From the NCBI GenBank assembly GCA_934675585.1, contig CAKUQY010000007.1, forward strand, positions 12,217 to 76,216: DNA of 64,000 nt. Reading direction: 5' to 3'. The notes beneath the pieces were generated by a model. It saw only the letters and a program-made list of their open reading frames with translations, searched no databases and was not told the DNA's origin. The DNA is from an uncultured Opitutales bacterium. GTDB taxonomy: Bacteria; Verrucomicrobiota; Verrucomicrobiia; Opitutales; UBA953. Below, piece after piece: positions 53,675 through 60,864 of the stretch (positions are counted from its first letter, which is position 1; each line of letters starts with the position of its first letter). The translations under genes were made by a program, and so were the position numbers.

Positions 53675-54258
53675 TATTGTTTTGGTTTTTGGTGTTGGGT
53701 AAAGATGGCGTCGATAGCGCGCGTGATTGCTTCTTTAATATCGTCAGCATCGGTTTGGCCATAGCCCTCGGCAGTTGTTAAGCAAACAAGTTTTTTGTTT
53801 GTGTCCATAAACTGAATGCTAACTTCGATCGTGTTCCCGCCCAGCGTGAGTTCGCGTCTGCCCGATTCGCCGTAAGTAACAATGAGCGTTTTTTCCAAAT
53901 ATTTGGGGTCGAGCTCTTTCAAAACGATAAATCCATGCTTCATCAACATTCCCGCAATAACATCTCTGGGAACGACGGTTTTTGTTACAAAATCGCTCCC
54001 GCCGTGAGCAATCGTGTTTCTGCCATGCCCGCGACCGTTCCCGTAATTTGCTTGCGGTGTGGAATATGAAGAATAAAAAGATGAGCCCACGCTTGCAACT
54101 TGCAAATCGGTTGGGTTAATAAAAACATAATTAAATTGCGAAAGGTCGGCTTTTTTGATGACAGTCGGCTCTAAAAGCGTGTAGCAAGCGCTCAAAAAAA
54201 ACGAAAATACAGCAACACTAACGAGCGCGAAAAATTTTTTAAAACGAACAATCAGCAT
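53674..54258 (-). CDS. Lipoprotein of unknown function
   Basis: A 194-residue protein with lipobox SFFLSAC near residue 25, so a probable membrane lipoprotein. The rest is a mixed alpha/beta domain with KYLEKTLIVTYGESGRRELTLGGNTIEVSIQFMDTN; it resembles small periplasmic lipoproteins that hold an antiparallel sheet, but no family is recognised. A Gly/Asn/His-rich loop lies at about 70-85. Located 20 bp after coaD in the same operon. Confidence 0.75.
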   Translation of the reverse strand: MLIVRFKKFFALVSVAVFSFFLSACYTLLEPTVIKKADLSQFNYVFINPTDLQVASVGSSFYSSYSTPQANYGNGRGHGRNTIAHGGSDFVTKTVVPRDVIAGMLMKHGFIVLKELDPKYLEKTLIVTYGESGRRELTLGGNTIEVSIQFMDTNKKLVCLTTAEGYGQTDADDIKEAITRAIDAIFTQHQKPKQ

Positions 54259-54278
54259 AAGCGTTTTCGGGAACGAAT

Positions 54279-54767
54279 TTATTTTTTGAGCAAACGTTTC
54301 GTGACCGCCGCGGGAACGTAATCGCCGAGCCGCGCGGGATCGATCGCAACAATTTGCTTTACAAACGAAGAATTAAAATAAAGATAATCTTGCGTCGGCA
54401 TCATATAAATTGTTTCAATTTTGTTGTTTAAACGACGATTATGCATGTCGAGCAACAACTCGTCTTCGAAATCGGATACCAAACGTAATCCGCGCATAAT
54501 GACGTTTGCATTCAACGCCGCGGCGGCGTCCACCGTCAAACCGTCGATTTTCACGACATAAACGTTTTTATGTTTTTTTAAAACTTCTTTTAAAATTTCA
54601 ACGCGTTCGTCCAAAGAAAAAAGCGGATTTTTATCCGGATTTTTCGCAACGCCGACATAGAGCGCGTCGAACAATTTCGCCGCACGTTCGATTAAATGCA
54701 CATGACCGTTGTGAACGGGGTCGAAACTGCCCGGATAAAGCGCAATGCGCGATTTCGTAATTACCAT
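54279..54767 (-). CDS. coaD: Phosphopantetheine adenylyltransferase
   Basis: A 162-residue nucleotidyltransferase making dephospho-CoA. Motifs: YPGSFDPVHNGH (with the TxGH-type site) at the start, MRGLRLVSDFEDEL and the SSFVKQIVAI end. Start at 54767 (MVITKSRIALYPGSFD), set by a promoter whose TATAAT ends seven bases upstream; a longer frame upstream is in the hairpin. First gene of the operon coaD-lipoprotein-pgpA-malQ-maf. Confidence 0.95.
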   Translation of the reverse strand: MVITKSRIALYPGSFDPVHNGHVHLIERAAKLFDALYVGVAKNPDKNPLFSLDERVEILKEVLKKHKNVYVVKIDGLTVDAAAALNANVIMRGLRLVSDFEDELLLDMHNRRLNNKIETIYMMPTQDYLYFNSSFVKQIVAIDPARLGDYVPAAVTKRLLKK

Positions 54768-54803
54768 AAACTCTATTATAAAGACAAAAAGACGTTCCCG
54801 CAA
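54765..54803 (-). promoter_or_regulatory. Leaderless-type promoter of the coaD operon
   Basis: On the minus strand, TTGCGG (54803-54798), 17 bp, TATAAT (54780-54775) and seven bases to the ATG at 54767. The -35 is supplied by the right half of a motif-built hairpin. Confidence 0.75.
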
Positions 54804-54827
54804 AATCAAACGAATTTTGCGGGAACG
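54793..54827 (-). terminator. Motif-pair hairpin, terminator-like, upstream of coaD
   Basis: CGTTCCCGCAAAAT (54793-54806) pairs with ATTTTGCGGGAACG (54814-54827). On the minus strand it is followed by TCTTTTTG. Stem and loop closely match the hairpin at 55049-55083. Confidence 0.8.
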
Positions 54828-54844
54828 GTTGTTTTATCGGCTTG

Positions 54845-54920
54845 AATTATTCTTCGACGGGAACGGAATCTTGTTGTTCCGCTTTTTTGCAATCTTTTTT
54901 ATCGCATTTGCCGTGCCGAT
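54845..54920 (-). pseudogene. Remnant of a small Cys/Lys-rich gene
   Basis: A frame ending at 54845 reads HGKCDKKDCKKAEQQDSVPVEE before its stop and begins near a stop with no ATG. Its style is like the tail of the Cys-rich protein at 55106 (ending APEQAPETPVQE), and both are followed by a near-identical motif hairpin, suggesting a decayed tandem duplicate. Confidence 0.35.
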
Positions 54921-55048
54921 TTTATCAGCCAACCTGAATGAGAGCCCCAAAAACAAACACTAAAAAATTCGTTTAATTCGATTAATTAGCGCTTAATTCG
55001 TAGTCGAAAAAAGTTCCCGCCAAGTTCCGTTCCCGTGGCGCAAAAACG

Positions 55049-55083
55049 CGTTCCCGCAAAATCAAGGCGACTTTGCGGGAACG
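55049..55083 (-). terminator. Motif-pair terminator of the Cys-rich protein gene
   Basis: CGTTCCCGCAAA (55049-55060) pairs with TTTGCGGGAACG (55072-55083), followed on the minus strand by CGTTTTTG. It lies 23 bp after the stop. Confidence 0.85.
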
Positions 55084-55105
55084 ATAGTTTTTAAGTTTTT
55101 AAAAC

Positions 55106-55609
55106 TTATTCTTGAACAGGTGTTTCAGGAGCTTGTTCTGGAGCTGGCGCTTCAGGAGCTTCTGGTGCTTGTTCAGGAGCGTTTTGTTTTGCTGGGCAAT
55201 CGCGTTTTTGCATGCGTTTGTGGTGGTGCATTGGTTTGCCTTCGGGGCGTGGGCCCATTGGTTTACTGCAGCAGCATTGGCAAGCGTTGGCTTGTGGACC
55301 TTTTGCCATTTTACCTGGGCATGAACCCATTGGTTTGCCGCAAGGTTTTTTGCCTTGGTTTTCTGCTTGTTGGCGAGGGCAGTTGCCTTCGGCGCGTGCT
55401 TTTTCGCAAGCTGCTTGGCGTTCTGCGCGTTTTTCCATCCAAGCTTTTTTCATTGCTTGGCGTTTTGCGCATTCTGGGCAAACTTGAGCTGGTGCTTTAT
55501 TTTCTGCTGGCGGAGGCGGCGGAGGCGTATTTTCAGGAGCCGCGTCTTGAGCGAATGAAAATGCAGCCGACATTGCGATTGCTGTGATAATAAGGATGAA
55601 TTTTTTCAT
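55106..55609 (-). CDS. Secreted Cys/Pro/Lys-rich protein, possible metal binder
   Basis: A 167-residue protein with signal peptide (ends SFAQ). A Pro run is followed by a basic middle with about eleven Cys (CPEC, CGKPMGSCPG, CQCCCSK) and HHH, and an acidic APEQAPEAPEAP tail. The CxxC and CxCCC clusters suggest metal or redox binding in the periplasm, but no family is recognised. A TATAAA box ends five bases before the ATG on the minus strand. Confidence 0.75.
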   Translation of the reverse strand: MKKFILIITAIAMSAAFSFAQDAAPENTPPPPPPAENKAPAQVCPECAKRQAMKKAWMEKRAERQAACEKARAEGNCPRQQAENQGKKPCGKPMGSCPGKMAKGPQANACQCCCSKPMGPRPEGKPMHHHKRMQKRDCPAKQNAPEQAPEAPEAPAPEQAPETPVQE

Positions 55610-55723
55610 GAGATTTTATAATGTGTTAATTATTAAATCGAGCAGCGTTTTGCCGCTCTATTAGGTTAAACGCATTCCCGCGAAAAAAGTTTCATTTTTT
55701 TTTACGGGAACGGAATTTCGAAA

Positions 55724-56818
55724 TCATTTAATTTCGCGGGAATCGAGGCGTTTGCGAACATAAAGAACCGAAATAATTAAAACGGAAACGACGCAAGTTT
55801 CTATGAAAGGTTGAGGAGCCGTTCCGAAAATATTCGGACATCCGTAAGTAAAACGACACGCGAGAGCGTCGAAGCCCGGCGCGAAAAGTTCATGACAAAG
55901 ATAAGCTGTGAGCGCATATTGTCCGAAAAGAGTAATAATGCCGTTCCCGCGAACCAAACGAAAAACATCCGCAATGAGATAAAGCGCGGCGAGAGCGAGA
56001 ATGCTCCATCCCATCGCTTGCGCCGTAAAAGCGACGGTGTAAATTCGTTTGATTGCCGGTTCCCAAATTCCGAGAACGAGTCCGGCGAGCAAAACGAGCG
56101 TTCCCGCGACGAGCAAAATGACGAATTTGCGCATAGGCGAAAATTTGCTGCGCAAAAGTTCGGTCGCTTGCATCCCGCAAAGCGTCATCGCGCCAAACAT
56201 CAACGTCGTCAACACCCAACCGTAGCCGTCGTGATTATTGGGGAAAACGACGCGTTCGAGTCGAATCGCCGCGTTCCCGTCGGGTGTGTAATCGCCGAAA
56301 ATCACGAGTGCGATCCCGTAAATCGCGGCGAGCAAAATCGGTAATGCCAAACGCAATTTTTGCCAAGGAACGAGAAACGTAAGCGCGGCGATAAGATAAC
56401 CGGCGGCAATCGCTTGCAAAGTATTGTTATAAAAACAGATTTTCGCGGGAACGAAAGAAAGCAGGTTCCCTTGTATTAGCATACCGAGCGTCCACAGCAA
56501 AAGCACGCGCCCGAGAATATGTTTCCAAAAAGTCCAACCGGGACGACCGTCTTTTAAACGCTTGGGCAGAGCGAAAGGAATTGCCGCTCCGCACATAAAA
56601 ATGAACAACGGCATAATGAGATCCCAGAGCGTGAATCCGATCCAATCGGCATGCGTCAATTGTTCCGTCAATCCTTTCGGAAGTCCCCACGAACGATTGA
56701 AAGCCGTCAGCAACGGTCCGATGACGGCGAGAAACAGCATATCCGCTCCGCGCAATAAATCGAGCGAACGAAGACGAGAATTTTTGGGTTCGACGGTAAC
56801 GGTATTTGTATTATTCAT
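55724..56818 (-). CDS. DUF5009 / HGSNAT-like membrane acetyltransferase
   Basis: A 364-residue protein with about ten membrane helices. RSLDLLRGADML at the start and the HADWIGFTLWDLIMPLFIFMCGAAIPFALPKR segment, with the conserved His and Asp, match the heparan-alpha-glucosaminide N-acetyltransferase/DUF5009 family that moves acetyl groups from cytosolic acetyl-CoA to a glycan amine outside. It would fit with the sulfatase and GH2 enzymes as part of glycan use. Substrate inferred only. Confidence 0.85.
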   Translation of the reverse strand: MNNTNTVTVEPKNSRLRSLDLLRGADMLFLAVIGPLLTAFNRSWGLPKGLTEQLTHADWIGFTLWDLIMPLFIFMCGAAIPFALPKRLKDGRPGWTFWKHILGRVLLLWTLGMLIQGNLLSFVPAKICFYNNTLQAIAAGYLIAALTFLVPWQKLRLALPILLAAIYGIALVIFGDYTPDGNAAIRLERVVFPNNHDGYGWVLTTLMFGAMTLCGMQATELLRSKFSPMRKFVILLVAGTLVLLAGLVLGIWEPAIKRIYTVAFTAQAMGWSILALAALYLIADVFRLVRGNGIITLFGQYALTAYLCHELFAPGFDALACRFTYGCPNIFGTAPQPFIETCVVSVLIISVLYVRKRLDSREIK

Positions 56819-56886
56819 TGATAAATCGTTAAAAATTTCGGGAAGAAAAATATTGCGGGAACGGCGTTTTCGGATTGCGAATGATT

Positions 56887-59800
56887 TTAACGCGCCATAT
56901 TGAACGTGCCGCCTTTGCCGATGTTGTTTTCGGTGAGCGTTCCCGTGGTTTCGGTGGAATCGTTTTCGCGATTGAAGCGCATCGAAAGCAGTTGCGTAAC
57001 GCCGCGTTCTTGCATGGTTACGCCGTAAATCATATCCGCCGCGGAAACGGTGCGTTTGTTGTGCGTGACGACGAGGAATTGCGAGTATTTTGTAAATTCT
57101 TTGACGATGTCGGTAAAGCGACCAACATTGGCGTCGTCGAGTGGCGCGTCGAGCTCGTCGAGCACGCAGAACGGCGATGGTTTTACCATGTAAATCGCGA
57201 AAAGTAAGGCGACGGCGGTCATTGTGCGTTGTCCGCCCGAAAGCAAAAGAATGCTGCGCAATTTGGTTCCCGGTGGGCGTGCGATGATGTCGATGCCGGA
57301 TTCGAGCACGTCGTCAGATTGCACGAGTTGGAGATCGCTTTCGCCGCCGTGGAAAAGTCGGTCAAATGTGAACGCAAAGTTTTTGCGAATTTGCTCGAAA
57401 GTTTCGGTGAACAATTTTTGCGAGGTGGTATTGATTTCGTCGATGGCTTTGGTGAGTTCGTTTTTTGCGTCCCAAAGATCGTCCGATTGTTTTTTTGTAA
57501 AATTAAATCGTTCCCGCACGTCGCTGTATTCTTCGATTGCGGTGTGGTTGATTGCGCCGATTGAGCGGATGCGTTCCCGCAATTCTTCAATTTCGCGTTG
57601 GAGCGGCTGCCAGTCGGTATTTTCCATTGCGGCGAAATCTTCGTCGCTTGGCTCGTGGTTGAGTTTGTGTTTTGGTTTGAGGTCGATGTTCCCGCTGGGA
57701 ATTGGGTTTCCGTCTTCGTCGGTATTTTCTTCGAGTTCGGCGAAATTGATTTTGCTTTCGAAGGTTTCATCGGCTTGCCAAAGTTCTTTTTTCCAATCGA
57801 TTGCGGTGATATCCATTTGATAATCGCTTGAAATTTTTTCGGCGATATTTTTGCATTGGAGTGTTTCGCTGGCGAGTTGGATTTCGCAATCTTTGAGCGC
57901 GTTTTCGCTTTCGTGAAGGGCGTTGCGTTTGGCGATCATTGATTGATCGAGGGTTTCGATTGATTGTTCGGCTTTGCGAAAATCGTCGCGAATGGCTTCG
58001 AGTTGTGCGTTCCCGCTATCGAGTTGTGCTTGGAGTTGTTCGATGCGCTGTGTGTCGGTTTCGATTTGAGCGGTGTAGGCATCGAGCTGATTTTGATTGT
58101 TGCGTTTTTCGTTTTCGCGCGTTTCGATGCGGTATTGCATGTCGGCGAGTTGTTGGCGAATATTTTGCACTTCTTGCTCGATGAGTTCGAGTTGTTGTTT
58201 TTTCTTTGCCAATTCAAAACGCACTTCGTTGGCGGCTTCGCGGGAACGGTCAACATCGGCGCGCGTTCCCGCAATTTGTGCTTCTTTTTGCGCGATAGAT
58301 TCTTTTAAATTGTTGATGGTGGATTCGCCAGAATCGAGAATCGTTTTAGCATCGTTCATGCGTTGCGTTGCGCGTTCCCGCTCAGCTTCAAATTGGGCAA
58401 GCGTTCCCGCGCTTTTTTCGATTTCGGCGAGATTGTTTTCGAGTGCTTTGGCGGCGTTGCGTTCGTCGGCGTTGATGGCAGAAAGCTCTTGGGCGATGGT
58501 TGCGGCTTGGGTGCGCAATTCTTCGATGCGCATTTCGTTTTCGTCCATTTGCGCTTGGAGCGCCATGGCGCGCTCGTTGGCTTCGGTGAGTTTGTCGTTT
58601 TCGACTTGCGCTTGTTGTTTGAGCGCGACCATTTCGGCTTCGCGTTGGAAGGCGGAATTTGTTTTTGTTTTGTTGCTTGCGGTGCGCAAGGTGCCGCGAC
58701 AATCGATTAATTCGCCGTTGAGTGTGGCGACTAATAAAAAGTCAAAATCTTTGCGTTCCCGCCAAAATTCAATAAATTGTTCTGCATCGTCGCAAACAAA
58801 ACAACGCTCAAAAAGCGCGCGCACTTGCGCCGTATAATTTTCATTTTTGACGGCGATTAAGCTGTTTGCGGGAACGAGAAAATCAGGGAGAGTGGTGGAG
58901 GGTGGAGAGTGGAGGGTGGAGAGTGGAGAGAGTTCGGGGAGGGCGAGCGTGGCGCTGTCGAGATTGCGATCGGCGAGTTCGATTAACAATTGTGCCAAGG
59001 GCGTTCCCGCGCCAAGGCAAATGGTGTCGTTGTTTGAACCGAGCAACAATTCGATGGCGTTGGTGTAAATTTTTTCTTTGATTTCGATGAGCGCGTTGAG
59101 TGTTTTTGGCGTTCCCGCGGGAACGAGCTCGTTGATTTCGCCTTTGAGAATTGCTTTTGCGCCTTCTGAAAAACCTTCAAATTTTGCCTGTAATTGTTGC
59201 AACATTGTGAGTTGCGCCGTGGTGCGCGCGACTTGGCGGTCAAGTTGCGTGATGGCTTGTTGTTGCTCGCGAAATTGGTTGACTAAAACTTTGGCTTGTT
59301 CTTTGGCTTGTTCGATTTCGCTTTGCGCTTGTGCTTGCGCTTGGCGGCGTTGCTCGGCGTAGGCGAGGGCTTCTTCGTGGCGGGAATGCAGCGCGTTTTG
59401 TTCGTTGCGCAATTGGGCAACGCGATTGGCGAGTTCGCTGTGGCGGATTTCGGAGGAACGCAAATCGACTTCGATGTTGGTGACGGTGGCGCGGGAACGC
59501 GTGATTTCGTTTTCTGCCAACAAAAGTGCTTCGCGTTCTTGCGCGAGCGAAGATTCGAGGGCAGATAAATCGGCATTTAATTTTTCAAATTCGGCTTGGC
59601 GGGAACGAAATAATTCTTCGACGGAATTTAAGTCGCCGGCGTGTTGTGCTTGTTGATTGCCGTCGCCAGCGATGCGCGCTTCTAATTCGTTTTGTTGCGC
59701 GCGAATGCCGGTGATTTCTTGGTCGATTCCCAAATTGCGTTCATTCAAATCTTGAATGCGTGCGTGCGAATATTTGATATTTGTTTCGGTAGATTCTTTG

Positions 59801-60687
59801 GCAGAACGCGTTGAAAAAATTTGCTGTTGTTGCTCTTCGACGCGTAGTTGCAATTCGCCGCGTTGAGTTTTGCATTCGTTGAGCATTTGTTCGCGTTCGG
59901 CGAGGGCGGCGTGTTGAGCGTCGGCGCGGGAACGCAAATTTTGCGATTGCTCGGCGAGTGTGGCAACAGAATTGCGATGTTGCGTAAATTGAAATGTTTG
60001 GTTGGCTAAGTCGAGATGCGTCAAGCGATGTTGAATGCGTTTGTAGCGCAAAGCTTTGGCGGCTTGGCGTTTGAGCGTGTTGATTTGGCGCGTCAATTCA
60101 TCGAGCACATCGGTTACGCGCGCAAGATTTTGTTCAACGAGCGTTAATTTGCCGAGTGCTTCTTTGCGTTGTGTTTTGTAGCGCGTGATGCCTGCGGCTT
60201 CTTCAAAAAGCGAGCGACGCTCGGCTGGGTTGGCTGACAAAACTTGGTCGATTTGCCCTTGCACCATAAACGAATACGAAACGCGCCCCACGCCCGTGTC
60301 CATAAAAAGTCGTTGAATGTCTTTTAAACGACACGCTTTGCCGTTGAGAAAATATTCTGACGAATCATCGCGCGAAACGCGGCGCAAAATTGAAATTTCG
60401 TGAAACGCCGTTCCCAATTCTTTTTCGCAATCGGCAAACACTAATTCGACTTCGCAAAAAGTGAGCGGTTTACGCTTGTCCGTTCCCGAAAAAATCACGT
60501 CGTGCATGTTCCCGCCGCGCAAAGCTTTGGCGCTTTGTTCGCCCAAAACCCAACGAATCGCATCAACGATATTTGATTTGCCGCAACCGTTGGGCCCAAC
60601 AATGGCGACGATGCCGGGGCGCAGCTCAACACGCGTGCGATCGGCAAAACTTTTAAAGCCGTTGATGACTAATTGTTTGAGATACAT
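56887..60687 (-). CDS. smc: Chromosome segregation protein SMC
   Basis: A 1266-residue SMC: Walker A GPNGCGKSNI near residue 35, long coiled coils, a hinge at about residues 520-690, and the C-terminal signature LLSGGQRTMTAVAL with Walker B CVLDELDAPLDDANV. The signature reads SGGQ rather than the more common SGGE. Near residues 586-603 the hinge contains a low-complexity insert (SPLSTLHSPPSTTLPDF) encoded by CTCCACTCTCCACCCTCCA-type repeats also found between genes. A TAAAAT box (60700-60695) ends seven bases before the ATG. scpA/scpB not present. Confidence 0.95.
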   Translation of the reverse strand: MYLKQLVINGFKSFADRTRVELRPGIVAIVGPNGCGKSNIVDAIRWVLGEQSAKALRGGNMHDVIFSGTDKRKPLTFCEVELVFADCEKELGTAFHEISILRRVSRDDSSEYFLNGKACRLKDIQRLFMDTGVGRVSYSFMVQGQIDQVLSANPAERRSLFEEAAGITRYKTQRKEALGKLTLVEQNLARVTDVLDELTRQINTLKRQAAKALRYKRIQHRLTHLDLANQTFQFTQHRNSVATLAEQSQNLRSRADAQHAALAEREQMLNECKTQRGELQLRVEEQQQQIFSTRSAKESTETNIKYSHARIQDLNERNLGIDQEITGIRAQQNELEARIAGDGNQQAQHAGDLNSVEELFRSRQAEFEKLNADLSALESSLAQEREALLLAENEITRSRATVTNIEVDLRSSEIRHSELANRVAQLRNEQNALHSRHEEALAYAEQRRQAQAQAQSEIEQAKEQAKVLVNQFREQQQAITQLDRQVARTTAQLTMLQQLQAKFEGFSEGAKAILKGEINELVPAGTPKTLNALIEIKEKIYTNAIELLLGSNNDTICLGAGTPLAQLLIELADRNLDSATLALPELSPLSTLHSPPSTTLPDFLVPANSLIAVKNENYTAQVRALFERCFVCDDAEQFIEFWRERKDFDFLLVATLNGELIDCRGTLRTASNKTKTNSAFQREAEMVALKQQAQVENDKLTEANERAMALQAQMDENEMRIEELRTQAATIAQELSAINADERNAAKALENNLAEIEKSAGTLAQFEAERERATQRMNDAKTILDSGESTINNLKESIAQKEAQIAGTRADVDRSREAANEVRFELAKKKQQLELIEQEVQNIRQQLADMQYRIETRENEKRNNQNQLDAYTAQIETDTQRIEQLQAQLDSGNAQLEAIRDDFRKAEQSIETLDQSMIAKRNALHESENALKDCEIQLASETLQCKNIAEKISSDYQMDITAIDWKKELWQADETFESKINFAELEENTDEDGNPIPSGNIDLKPKHKLNHEPSDEDFAAMENTDWQPLQREIEELRERIRSIGAINHTAIEEYSDVRERFNFTKKQSDDLWDAKNELTKAIDEINTTSQKLFTETFEQIRKNFAFTFDRLFHGGESDLQLVQSDDVLESGIDIIARPPGTKLRSILLLSGGQRTMTAVALLFAIYMVKPSPFCVLDELDAPLDDANVGRFTDIVKEFTKYSQFLVVTHNKRTVSAADMIYGVTMQERGVTQLLSMRFNRENDSTETTGTLTENNIGKGGTFNMAR
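58880..58940 (-). repeat. Low-complexity repeat inside smc hinge
   Basis: The minus strand reads tandem degenerate CTCCACTCTCCACCCTC units in frame within smc. A relative is at 36640-36685 between genes. Confidence 0.85.
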
Positions 60688-60756
60688 CGGGGAAATTTTA
60701 ATTTATAGTTTATAGTTGAGAGTTGGGTGTTGGGAGTTGGCGGGAACGTTTTTGGG

Positions 60757-60839
60757 CACAGATTTCACAGAGTTTGCACAGAATTTTTTGGGACTTGTGG
60801 CTGTCGCGGGAACTCAAAATAAATTCTGTGAAATCTGTG
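60757..60839. repeat. 15-bp inverted repeat between GH2 and smc
   Basis: CACAGATTTCACAGA (60757-60771) and TCTGTGAAATCTGTG (60825-60839) are perfect reverse complements 53 bp apart. It is one of several AT-rich phrases in the intergenic DNA; it could form a hairpin downstream of the GH2 gene. Confidence 0.85.
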
Positions 60840-60864
60840 TTAAAACTAAGAGGTTTTAATAAGA

